Below, in pieces: positions 1 to 7,127 of a DNA stretch of 14,179 bases. Made by a program: the position numbers and the translations under genes. The stretch covers positions 1-14,179 of the forward strand of contig JADHLU010000008.1 in assembly GCA_016780435.1 (NCBI GenBank). The letters are read 5' to 3'. The stretch is from Flavobacteriaceae bacterium (GTDB lineage Bacteria; Bacteroidota; Bacteroidia; Flavobacteriales; Flavobacteriaceae). The notes below the pieces were generated by a model. The model worked only from the letters and a program-made list of their open reading frames with translations, did not search any database and had not been told where the DNA came from. The first letter of the stretch is position 1; each line of letters begins with the position of its first letter.

Positions 1-117
1 AGCCTCAAATTCAGCAATATGTTGTGACGGAACGTGTCGATAATGGATCTCTACAACATTCTGCGAAAAAATAAGGGTTGTACATAAAAACAGAAATGTG
101 AAAAATATGTTTTTCAT
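1..117 (-). CDS. Exported protein of unknown function, N-terminal fragment (runs off the left edge)
   Basis: A leftward frame opens with ATG at 117-115 and stays open for 39 codons to base 1, so the gene continues outside the window. The first residues are a clear Sec signal peptide: MKN, then a hydrophobic run of about 13 residues, then a cleavage region ending in IFSQ. The '...FSQ' ending is typical of secreted proteins in Flavobacteriia. The visible mature part starts NVVEIHYRHVPSQHIAEFEA; I do not recognise a family from so little. The protein should reach the periplasm or beyond. No Shine-Dalgarno sequence precedes the ATG, as usual in Bacteroidota. The 17-bp direct repeat at 142-181 lies 25 bp upstream and could belong to its promoter region. 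That it is a real gene start is well supported by the signal peptide; its function is unknown. Confidence 0.72.
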   Translation of the reverse strand, partial: MKNIFFTFLFLCTTLIFSQNVVEIHYRHVPSQHIAEFEA

Positions 118-141
118 TTTGTAAATAATTAATTGGTTATA

Positions 142-181
142 CAACAATATAAACAGTTCATATTCAACAATATAAACAGTT
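142..181. repeat. 17-bp perfect direct repeat, two copies with a 23-bp period
   Basis: The sequence CAACAATATAAACAGTT occurs at 142-158 and again, without mismatch, at 165-181, separated by 6 bp. The surrounding stretch is very AT-rich (12 G+C in 60 bases at 121-180). It lies between the start of the exported-protein gene and the end of the recombinase remnant. It could be a pair of operator sites, a pair of recombinase arm-type sites, or a chance duplication. Within each copy, ACAGTT plus the next bases (153-161 and 176-184) resembles the nine-base LytTR-regulator site; the first copy fits fully and the second misses the last base. The spacer of 14 bp is a little longer than the usual 12-13. 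The repeat is seen directly; its role is inference. Confidence 0.75.
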
Positions 182-238
182 TAATTGCAAAACCCAATAA
201 TTATTTTTGAGAATAACGTATAACTGCTAAAAATATCT

Positions 239-571
239 TTACAGGATAGGCATATCCTCCTCTTTCAATTCAGCTACATCTAAGCCTCTTAAGTAAGTTA
301 AGGACACCATTATATTAGAATGCCCCATAGCAGCCTTTAGCTTTTCTACAGAGACTGTTCTCTTATACACATCAATAGCCCCTGTGTGCCTAAAAGAGTA
401 TAGTGTTTGGTCTTTCTCTAATAGCTTAGAACGTCTCTTAAAACGACCCCAAAGCCCCTTAAAATAGTCAGGAGCAAACGGTTCCTCTTTGCCAGAGAAG
501 ATGTTGAGGTGGTCTTCCGTTTTTTTCAAAACTTCTTTAACGTAGTGCGCCTGAGGATCAGGGCAACACCG
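239..571 (-). pseudogene. Tyrosine recombinase/integrase, C-terminal catalytic remnant
   Basis: The frame encodes the end of a phage- or transposon-type integrase of the kind common in Bacteroidota. Visible catalytic features, counted from the TTG codon at 529, are YSFRHT with the second active-site Arg at 47, MGHSN with the active-site His at 70, and SLTYLRG with the nucleophilic Tyr at 79, followed by the usual short tail. Box II has Tyr where many integrases have His (Y-S-F-R instead of H-x-x-R). The frame stays open upstream of the TTG to a stop at 572-574, giving about 14 further plausible residues, but no good start codon. The core-binding domain and box I with the first catalytic Arg are missing; full-length relatives are several hundred residues. 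Neither other frame of the adjoining bases restores them, so I read it as a truncated, inactive remnant, not a small gene. It ends in TAA at 241-239 with no obvious terminator. Confidence 0.8.
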
Positions 572-587
572 TTAGGGCGGCGCACTA
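543..587. repeat. Nested inverted repeats (possible three-stem DNA structure)
   Basis: A perfect 9-bp inverted repeat, TAGTGCGCC at 543-551 and GGCGCACTA at 579-587, encloses 27 bases. Inside it sit two smaller palindromic units: CCTGA-gga-TCAGG at 550-562, which shares two bases with the left outer arm, and AAC-acc-GTT at 565-573. The patch is GC-rich (38 of 60 bases at 541-600) beside very AT-rich DNA, and covers the point where the recombinase homology stops. It could be a folded recombination site, the end of an insertion element, or a dispersed REP-like repeat. It lacks a following T-tract on either strand, so it is not an ordinary terminator. Confidence 0.6.
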
Positions 588-610
588 ATCCGATGGAGCG
601 CGAGGTTGAT

Positions 611-618
611 TATCTTTG
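611..618 (+). promoter_or_regulatory. Possible Bacteroidota -7 promoter element for the receptor gene
   Basis: TATCTTTG matches the Bacteroidota -7 consensus TAnnTTTG exactly and lies 8 bp before the ATG at 627. Transcription from it would start at or just before the ATG, giving a nearly leaderless mRNA. No TTG occurs at the expected -33 distance upstream (about 588-592), which weakens the call. The match could be chance. Confidence 0.3.
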
Positions 619-626
619 TGCCAGCT

Positions 627-2984
627 ATGAAATCAATAAACCAAAACGTCCGCCTAACGATCCTATTCCTAATAGCGGGCACCCTTTGGGTAGCCGCGCA
701 AAGTTCAGGTTATCTAAGAGGTAGAGTAATTGACGAATTGGGCTATCCGATCAGTGGGGTAGCCGTATTCATCGAAGGCTCCCAAATAGGTGCTCAAACT
801 GACCTAGACGGCTACTACAACATAGAACCACTAAGTCCGGGGTCGTACAATCTTACCGCCTCTGCATTGGGCTACCAGGCACAAACACTCTTTAACGTGC
901 TGGTAAAATCCAAAGGAACCCAGAGTTACAACTTCACGCTTCTCGAAAAGGTTGAAGCCCTTGAGGGGGTAGTGCTTGACCTACAGAACCGTATTTCAAG
1001 GCCCAAAGAAACTCCACTTTCGACTCAGACGCTTTCGGCTGTTGAACTAGCGACCTACCCCGGAGGAAACAACGATGTGGTACAGGTCGCGCAGACCCTT
1101 CCGGGCGTATCTCCCTCGGTCGGAGGATTCAGAAACGACCTGATCATCCGAGGAGGAGCTCCTAATGAAAGCGTGTATTACCTAGACGGAGTAGAAATAC
1201 CCAACATTAATCACTTCAGCACACAAGGCAGTGCCGGAGGTCCCGTAGGTATGATCAACGTCTCGTTTATTGAAAGCGTCACCCTGTCTGCATCGGGTTT
1301 TGGAGCGCAGTACGACAATCCGCTATCCGGAGTACTCCAATTCAATCAGCGCAAAGGCAGTCGAACCGAATGGAATCGCAATATCCGTGTGAGTGCTAGT
1401 GAGACCGCCCTCACATTTGATGGGCCAATTCAAATTAATGACAAGAGCGAGACCACCTTTATCGGCTCGGTGCGCAGAAGTTACCTTCAGTTCTTATTCG
1501 AACTCATTGGCCTTCCGTTTAGACCCAATTATTGGGATTATCAGTACAAAATCGACCACAAGATCAATGAGCGCAACACAATCGCCCTAATCGGTATTGG
1601 GGCCATTGATGATTTTACAGTTGAGGCTCCGCAGACATTTGATGCCGAGCGGCAGGCTCAGCTTGAACAAGCACCCTTTATCGATCAGAACTCTCATGTA
1701 ATCGGACTAAGCTGGAAGCACTTATTTAAAGAAAAACCCGGGGTACTGCAATTAACCCTGAGCCATAACCGTTTAAACAATCAATTTACCCGATACAGCG
1801 ACTCAGAAAACCAAGAAGGTATACTCTTTCTAAACGATGCCTTAGAGGCAGAAACTAAGTTCCGCCTACATCACACTCAATTCATAGGTGACCTTAAGTG
1901 GTTCAGCGGGCTAAACCTGCAGCACTCAACGTATGAAAACAACACCCAGATCACTGCCATAAATGCTGTTTACAACACCCAACTCGACTTTCTGAAATAC
2001 GGAGCTTTCACCAACTTCTCTACCACCATCAACGAAAAACTAGAGCTCTCGGCCGGTTTGCGTGTAGATGCCGATAGCTTCACTGGCAATGGATTGTTCA
2101 GTCAATTCTCTCCAAGGGCCTCGCTGAGCTATGCACTCAGCCCGCAACTAAAGTTAAGCAGCAGCTTGGGCAGGTATTTCAAAATTCTACCCTACACCGC
2201 CCTTGGTTTTCAAGAAAACGGTGCATTTGTAAATGCTGAGAACCCCTACACCCAGGCCAACCACTATGTCGTTGGTGTGCAATACTACCAAACCCCTTCT
2301 ACCTTATTCTCTGTAGAGGCCTTTTTGAAGCAGTATTCAGATTATCCGGTTTCGGTAATAGACCAAGTTTCTCTAGCCAATAAAGGCGCCGGATTTGAAG
2401 TGCTTGGCAACGAGGCCATCACAAGCACCGGAAAAGGGCGTTCTTACGGCTTAGAGTTTTTATACCAGCAAAAACTAACCAATCGCTTTTACGGCATTTT
2501 CTCGTACACCTTTTTTTACAGCCAATTCTCAGGATTAAATACCGATCAATACCTAAGATCGGTCTGGGACAGCCGTCACCTTAGTTCATTTACGGGAGGG
2601 TATAAGCTAGGACGAAACTGGGAAGTTAGTTCGCGCTTTAGGCTCAGCGGCCCTACTCCTTTTGCTCCGGTAGATCAAGGGGCTACGCTAGAACGCTATC
2701 CCGAAATTGTACTCGACTACCAGCAACTCGGGTTAGCCACTAACGAGTTGGGGGTATTCAACCAGCTCGACCTGCGCGTAGACAAAAAATGGAACTTTAA
2801 AACGAGTAGCTTTAATCTCTTCTTTGAGATTCAAAACTTACTATCTAGCCAGATCCCGACCCCTCCAGAATACGGGCTTTCTAGAGACCAGAATGGCGCT
2901 CTAATTCAGCCCCTATCGCTCACCGCATTAGAGCAGGCAGACGGGCAATTCATTCCCAGTATAGGACTAGTCTTTGACTTTTAG
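627..2984 (+). CDS. TonB-dependent outer-membrane receptor with carboxypeptidase-regulatory-like N-domain
   Basis: This 785-residue protein is a ligand-gated outer-membrane transporter powered by TonB-ExbBD. From the ATG at 627 it has a signal peptide (about 1-25, ending WVAAQ), a beta-sandwich carboxypeptidase-regulatory-like domain (about 29-106, with GRVIDELG, TDLDGYY and PGSYNL), a plug domain (about 127-243, with LPGV, RGG and VYYLDGVEIP), and a 22-strand-type barrel ending in Phe (GLVFDF). A TTG seven codons upstream keeps the frame open, but starting there would put extra residues before the signal peptide, so ATG 627 is preferred. No SusD-like partner, TonB gene or substrate enzyme is next to it, so the ligand cannot be named; it could be a siderophore, cobalamin, peptide or glycan. 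The gene faces ftsZ, and its TAG stop (2982-2984) overlaps the ftsZ stop. Confidence 0.93.
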   Translation: MKSINQNVRLTILFLIAGTLWVAAQSSGYLRGRVIDELGYPISGVAVFIEGSQIGAQTDLDGYYNIEPLSPGSYNLTASALGYQAQTLFNVLVKSKGTQSYNFTLLEKVEALEGVVLDLQNRISRPKETPLSTQTLSAVELATYPGGNNDVVQVAQTLPGVSPSVGGFRNDLIIRGGAPNESVYYLDGVEIPNINHFSTQGSAGGPVGMINVSFIESVTLSASGFGAQYDNPLSGVLQFNQRKGSRTEWNRNIRVSASETALTFDGPIQINDKSETTFIGSVRRSYLQFLFELIGLPFRPNYWDYQYKIDHKINERNTIALIGIGAIDDFTVEAPQTFDAERQAQLEQAPFIDQNSHVIGLSWKHLFKEKPGVLQLTLSHNRLNNQFTRYSDSENQEGILFLNDALEAETKFRLHHTQFIGDLKWFSGLNLQHSTYENNTQITAINAVYNTQLDFLKYGAFTNFSTTINEKLELSAGLRVDADSFTGNGLFSQFSPRASLSYALSPQLKLSSSLGRYFKILPYTALGFQENGAFVNAENPYTQANHYVVGVQYYQTPSTLFSVEAFLKQYSDYPVSVIDQVSLANKGAGFEVLGNEAITSTGKGRSYGLEFLYQQKLTNRFYGIFSYTFFYSQFSGLNTDQYLRSVWDSRHLSSFTGGYKLGRNWEVSSRFRLSGPTPFAPVDQGATLERYPEIVLDYQQLGLATNELGVFNQLDLRVDKKWNFKTSSFNLFFEIQNLLSSQIPTPPEYGLSRDQNGALIQPLSLTALEQADGQFIPSIGLVFDF

Positions 2985-5068
2985 TCGACGTTGTCGTGCA
3001 AAAAAGAATTGTTTGAGCGTATCTGCTGATTTCCGTTACTATCGTCGCTTAAGGTAGTGCGCGACACTTTAGCGTCTGAAGGAATTTCATCAAAAGATAC
3101 TCCTGCTCTCTTATAGGCCGGAACATTCTCAAAATCTTCAATTTTAGCCGTCTTGGCATTGAATTGATGGTTAAACTCTTTGAAGACCTTGATGCGTTGC
3201 TCTTTGCGTGCAGCCAAAATTTCTTGAGTCTCACTTAGACTCATTTCGTACGGACTATTCTGTGCAGATGCAGACTCTGCTGAAACCTGACCGGGCTTTT
3301 GGTTAACAGACAATGATGGGGTAGCGGCTTCTTCAACTTCTTTTGTCTTGAGCGTCATTCCCAGTTCAAAGTCGTCATCGAAATCGAGTTCGTAAGCGCT
3401 GATCGTTTTTATTTTCGGGCTCGCTGGGGTTTCATCAGTGGCTTCAGACATAGCTGCATTGGCCTCTTCAATCGGTTCGTTTAGATCAAACACCACCGTT
3501 CTAGGTTGTTCTTCTGAATCGCTGTCTTCATTATTAACCACAAGAGGTAATTCGAAGGCAAAATCTCCGTAATCGTCTGCTTTGGTCGACAATACCTCCT
3601 CTGCTATCACTTCTATATTTCTGAGCAACTCGGTGGTATCAATTATGGTGAAATCTTCATGTGCATTGTGGTCTAGGTCGTGCTCCTGGTGCCCATAAAC
3701 GGTCTCGTATTCGACTTCGACATTTCGTAGAGCTTCGAAATCAGACTCAACCTGATCGTGTTGCTCAAACAACGAAAAATCTACCTCTTGAGAAGCATCA
3801 TCAATCGGGGCCTCCTGTACTTCTTGAACGAAATCAGGCTCTTCATCTAGATCGAAGTCTAGTGTGTGAACAATGCGCTCAGGGGTTTCATCGGTTTCAT
3901 TTTCTTGGTCATTGGTATCTTCTGAATAGAATGAAAGTTCAGAGACAGCGGCTACTGCTTCTTCTTTGACCTCGATTGAACGGATCTCTTCACTGGTGTC
4001 AAATCCCAAAGAGGTAATTGCCGGTTCGGTCTCACCGTCTAGCGTGTGAATGATGCGCTGGGTCTCGTGGCTTACAATATAGTCTTGCTGGTCTAAATTA
4101 AATCCAGTCGCGATCACGGTAACCGAGATTTGATCTCCAAGACTCGCATCTTCCCCGACACCCATTATGATATCTGCATTGTATCCGGCCTCTTGTTGAA
4201 TGAAGTCATTGATCTCTCCGATTTCATCGAGTGTAATTTCTTCTGTACCCGAAACGATGAGTAAGAGTACGTTTTTCGCGCCCTTAATCTTGTTGTCGTT
4301 GAGTAGAGGGCTGTCTAAGGCATTCGATATAGCCTTGAATGCGCGGTTTTCGCCAGACTCTCTAGAAGCGCCCATAATGGCCGTTCCGCTGTTAGACAGC
4401 ACGGTCTTGGCATCCCTTAAGTCGATGTTTTGAAGGTAATGATGAGTAATGACCTCGGCTATGCCTTTGGCCGCGGTGGCCAGCACCTCATCTGCTTTTC
4501 CAAAACCAGACTTAAATCCGAGGTTACCATAGATCTCTCTAAGCTTATTGTTATTAATCACAATGAGCGAATCTACGCAGGCGCGCAGTCGATCAATACC
4601 TTTCTGAGCCTGAGCGTGACGGGTGTTCCCCTCAAACTTAAACGGAATGGTTACAATACCTACTGTGAGTATCCCCAAGTCTTTAGACAATCCTGCAATT
4701 ACGGGAGCAGCACCCGTTCCGGTTCCGCCTCCCATACCGGCAGTGATAAATACCATCTTGGTATTGGTCTCTAGAAGGCCTTTAATTTCGTCTAACGACT
4801 CCAGCGCTGCCTGTTCTCCGATTTCAGGATTTGCCCCAGCTCCTAGTCCTTCTGTAAGGGAAATCCCTAACTGAATCTTATTAGGTACCGGGCTGTTGTC
4901 TAAGGCCTGACGATCTGTGTTACAGATAACGAAATCTACACCATTGATCCCTTCGCGGTACATATGATTGATCGCGTTTCCGCCTCCACCGCCAATGCCG
5001 ATGACTTTAATGACGTTACTCTTGTGCTTAGGGAGATCAAATGTGATTGATTCAAAGTCTTGACTCAT
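2981..5068 (-). CDS. ftsZ: Cell division protein FtsZ with a very long acidic linker
   Basis: FtsZ is the tubulin-like GTPase that assembles the Z ring in the cytoplasm and recruits the divisome. The GTPase core spans about residues 14-325: glycine-rich T1 loop near 24-31, tubulin signature GGGTGTG at 113-119, and synergy-loop residues Asn214, Asp216 and Asp219 in QNIDLRDAKTV. The protein has 695 residues, against about 380-400 in E. coli-type FtsZ. The excess is an acidic, low-complexity linker (about 330-640) containing the repeated motif RI(I/V)HTLD at 338-344 and 398-404. The probable FtsA-docking peptide, VPAYKR at 649-654, lies about 40 residues before the C-terminus and is followed by a tail ending SFLHDNVD, as I recall from other Flavobacteriia. 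It is the last gene of the cluster, 20 nt after ftsA, with no Shine-Dalgarno sequence. The TAA stop (2981-2983) overlaps the receptor gene's stop. Confidence 0.98.
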   Translation of the reverse strand: MSQDFESITFDLPKHKSNVIKVIGIGGGGGNAINHMYREGINGVDFVICNTDRQALDNSPVPNKIQLGISLTEGLGAGANPEIGEQAALESLDEIKGLLETNTKMVFITAGMGGGTGTGAAPVIAGLSKDLGILTVGIVTIPFKFEGNTRHAQAQKGIDRLRACVDSLIVINNNKLREIYGNLGFKSGFGKADEVLATAAKGIAEVITHHYLQNIDLRDAKTVLSNSGTAIMGASRESGENRAFKAISNALDSPLLNDNKIKGAKNVLLLIVSGTEEITLDEIGEINDFIQQEAGYNADIIMGVGEDASLGDQISVTVIATGFNLDQQDYIVSHETQRIIHTLDGETEPAITSLGFDTSEEIRSIEVKEEAVAAVSELSFYSEDTNDQENETDETPERIVHTLDFDLDEEPDFVQEVQEAPIDDASQEVDFSLFEQHDQVESDFEALRNVEVEYETVYGHQEHDLDHNAHEDFTIIDTTELLRNIEVIAEEVLSTKADDYGDFAFELPLVVNNEDSDSEEQPRTVVFDLNEPIEEANAAMSEATDETPASPKIKTISAYELDFDDDFELGMTLKTKEVEEAATPSLSVNQKPGQVSAESASAQNSPYEMSLSETQEILAARKEQRIKVFKEFNHQFNAKTAKIEDFENVPAYKRAGVSFDEIPSDAKVSRTTLSDDSNGNQQIRSNNSFLHDNVD

Positions 5069-5088
5069 AATTGGAATTTTGTGCGTTT

Positions 5089-6402
5089 TTATTCGGATAG
5101 GTCGTCTATGACGTTCTTTATCTGGTTCATGGTTTTTCCAAACAGGCCTCCAAAGCTCTTTTTGGGTGTGGGCTGTTCGGCCACAGTTTCTGACTGCTCA
5201 GGTTCGGCCACTTCGGGACGCTCTTTGTCTTTCATCTGCTGAATTTCAATGGCTTCCATAAGTAAACCCACCGCAGTGGCGTAAAGTGGGCTGGCAATTT
5301 CATCGCTAGAATCCCCAGCGAGGTGCTCGTTCGGATACCCTATTCGCGTGTCCATACCCGTGATGTACTCTACTACTTGCTTTAAGTGCTTCAGTTGGCT
5401 TCCGCCTCCTGTAATGACAATTCCGGCAATGAGCTTTTTCTTTTGCTCATCTTGACCGTAACGTTTGATCTCGGCGAATACCGCCTCGATTATTTCAACC
5501 ACTCGGGCGTGTATGATCTTCGAAAGGGTTTTTAAGGTAACCTCTTTAGGCTCTCTCCCTCTTAATCCAGGTATAGAAACTACCTCATTGTCCTTGTTTT
5601 CGCCGGGCCATGCCGATCCAAACTTTACCTTGAGCAGTTCGGCTTGTTTTTCGATAATAGAACAACCTTCTTTGACGTCTTCGGTAATAATATTTCCGCC
5701 GAACGGAATAACTGAAGTATGGCGAATAATACCGTCTTTAAAAATGGCTAAGTCGGTGGTGCCTCCTCCGATATCAATAAGGGCAACCCCCGCCTCTTTT
5801 TCTTCTTGGCTTAAAACGGCTTTTGCAGAGGCAATGGGTTCTAAACAGACGTCGTCGACTCCAATGTTAGCGCTCACGATGCAGCGGTGTATATTTCGAA
5901 TAGAAGCAACTTGACCGACCACTACGTGAAAATTGGCCTCCAGTCGACTTCCGTACATTCCAATCGGCTCTTTGATCTCTGTTTGCGTATCTACCTTGTA
6001 CTCTTGCGGTAGCACATGCACAATCTCTTCACCAGGAAGCATCTGAAGCTTCTTCACCTGCAATTGAAGCCGTCTCAAATCGGCCTCATTAATGACCTCT
6101 TCGGCGTTCTCACGAGTGATGTAATCAGAATGTTGTAGCGAACGGATGTGTTGACCCGCAATTCCGGCCACTACAGAGGAGATTTTCAGACCAGATATAC
6201 CCTCGGCCTCTTCAACGGCACGCTGAATAGACTGAACCGTTTGGGTAATATTATTCACCACGCCGCGATGTACCCCAAGGCTTTTTGACTTACCCATGCC
6301 AAGGACTTCAACTTTGCCGTATTCATTGAGACGCCCAATGATCGCAACAATTTTGGTTGTTCCAATGTCTAGCCCTACTGAGTAGGTTGATACTTCTTGC
6401 AT
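5089..6402 (-). CDS. ftsA: Cell division protein FtsA, actin-like membrane tether for FtsZ
   Basis: FtsA is the actin-family ATPase that anchors FtsZ filaments to the inner membrane and relays signals to septal wall synthesis. From the ATG at 6402 it is 437 residues long: phosphate-1 motif GLDIGTTK at 10-17, the FtsA-specific SHS2/1C subdomain at roughly 84-162, phosphate-2 motif DIGGGTTDLAIF at 210-221, and adenosine motif ITGGGSQL at 330-337. A charged linker (about 390-415) leads to a probable membrane-binding amphipathic helix at the C-terminus (about 416-434, beginning SFGGLFGK). A TTG seven codons upstream (6423) lies inside ftsQ; the ATG is better, because it starts 5 nt after the ftsQ stop and gives the usual short lead into the first ATPase motif. 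Close spacing to ftsQ and ftsZ suggests coupled translation. Confidence 0.97.
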   Translation of the reverse strand: MQEVSTYSVGLDIGTTKIVAIIGRLNEYGKVEVLGMGKSKSLGVHRGVVNNITQTVQSIQRAVEEAEGISGLKISSVVAGIAGQHIRSLQHSDYITRENAEEVINEADLRRLQLQVKKLQMLPGEEIVHVLPQEYKVDTQTEIKEPIGMYGSRLEANFHVVVGQVASIRNIHRCIVSANIGVDDVCLEPIASAKAVLSQEEKEAGVALIDIGGGTTDLAIFKDGIIRHTSVIPFGGNIITEDVKEGCSIIEKQAELLKVKFGSAWPGENKDNEVVSIPGLRGREPKEVTLKTLSKIIHARVVEIIEAVFAEIKRYGQDEQKKKLIAGIVITGGGSQLKHLKQVVEYITGMDTRIGYPNEHLAGDSSDEIASPLYATAVGLLMEAIEIQQMKDKERPEVAEPEQSETVAEQPTPKKSFGGLFGKTMNQIKNVIDDLSE

Positions 6403-6407
6403 AGCCG

Positions 6408-7127
6408 TTAAATTTTGGTGCAAACCACCTGTCCATCGAACGCTAAACTTATTTTGCGGTAGCGTTCTACTATATCGTCTTTTTCGGCCTTGATCATAAA
6501 GGCCGCATAATTATTCATTTTCGCTTCTAGCTGTTTCAAATCACCCAACTCAATCTCAATAGATTGTGACCCCAACAGCAATTGATACCACGAATCTCTG
6601 ACTTCAACAAGCCCAATTAAGTCTTCACCGTAAAGCGGATGAGCCTTCAAAAAGGCTATCGCGTCTCGAACTTCAGCGAAGTATTCGTTTGCCACATCTC
6701 CCTTAATCACTGGCACTGAAGCCGTGTATGTCGGCGATAGCGGCATTTTCTGTGCATTAGAATCAATGTAAAACACCTCTTTACCCACCACCTTAACCAC
6801 AGGTTCACGCTGAATGATTTCAGCCACCAACTTCCCTGAAATAGTGGAATACAACTCTGCATTAAAGACCATTTTATGGGCCTTTAACTGGTTTTCAACC
6901 TCATTCAAAGCTATCCCTTCTTTGAGGGTGGCGGTGGAGGATTTCATTTTTTGTATCAACAATTTATTAACTGTATCTGCCGTAATAAAAGGGGTTTCTG
7001 CCGGAAATATGGCCACCACAATCTCCTGATAAGGCCTCCTGCTAAAGGCAATTTGCGCCTTTACAAAACATAAGACGCTTAAGATGAGGGCGCTTAACAA
7101 AAACAACAACTTAAACCAGGCATTCAT
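6408..7127 (-). CDS. ftsQ: Cell division protein FtsQ (bitopic divisome scaffold)
   Basis: FtsQ is an inner-membrane protein whose periplasmic part links early and late divisome components (FtsL/FtsB and FtsI/FtsW). The 239-residue product has a short cytoplasmic start, one transmembrane helix at about 5-24, a POTRA-like segment at about 36-105 (including ITADTVNKLLIQ and a LNEVENQLKAH-type helix), and a beta domain to the end (IIQREPVVKV, FYIDSNAQKMPLS). FtsQ sequences are poorly conserved, so the call rests on topology, length and the fixed position between murC and ftsA, supported by the YIDxxxxxMPLS pattern typical of Bacteroidota FtsQ. The ATG at 7127-7125 lies inside the end of murC (17-nt overlap), which suggests translational coupling. 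A nearby in-frame alternative start is not evident. Confidence 0.92.
   Translation of the reverse strand: MNAWFKLLFLLSALILSVLCFVKAQIAFSRRPYQEIVVAIFPAETPFITADTVNKLLIQKMKSSTATLKEGIALNEVENQLKAHKMVFNAELYSTISGKLVAEIIQREPVVKVVGKEVFYIDSNAQKMPLSPTYTASVPVIKGDVANEYFAEVRDAIAFLKAHPLYGEDLIGLVEVRDSWYQLLLGSQSIEIELGDLKQLEAKMNNYAAFMIKAEKDDIVERYRKISLAFDGQVVCTKI

Noticed and set aside
142..181. Start of a CRISPR array
   Set aside because: Only two repeat copies with a 6-bp spacer, no further units and no cas genes; CRISPR spacers are about 30 bp.
543..587. tRNA gene or integron attC site
   Set aside because: No cloverleaf, no T-loop consensus and no CCA-proximal stem pattern; the outer arms do not follow the attC RYYYAAC/GTTRRRY rule.
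606..626. TTG at 606 as the receptor start
   Set aside because: It would add seven residues in front of an otherwise standard signal peptide; ATG 627 gives a normal Sec signal and falls after the possible promoter element.
509..724. 71-residue rightward frame across the integrase/receptor junction
   Set aside because: It overlaps the start of the receptor in another frame, has Arg/Pro-rich composition and no recognisable product.
2986..2996. Terminator hairpin CGAC-gtt-GTCG at the ftsZ/receptor junction
   Set aside because: The stem is only 4 bp, and on neither strand is it followed by a T-tract (on the plus strand an A-run follows).
3661..3969. 102-residue frame antisense to the ftsZ linker
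   Set aside because: Composition (many Arg, His, Gln, Leu) is that of an antisense shadow of an acidic low-complexity region; no start context or recognisable motif.
4430..4774. 114-residue frame antisense to the ftsZ GTPase core
   Set aside because: It lies entirely opposite a highly conserved coding region and shows no domain or signal features.
5465..5914. 149-residue frame antisense to ftsA
   Set aside because: Long only because the opposite strand has strong codon bias; Ser/Pro-rich shadow with no family features.
6403..6423. TTG at 6423 as the ftsA start
   Set aside because: It lies inside ftsQ and extends FtsA with seven unconserved-looking residues; ATG 6402 is 5 nt after the ftsQ stop and fits the family.
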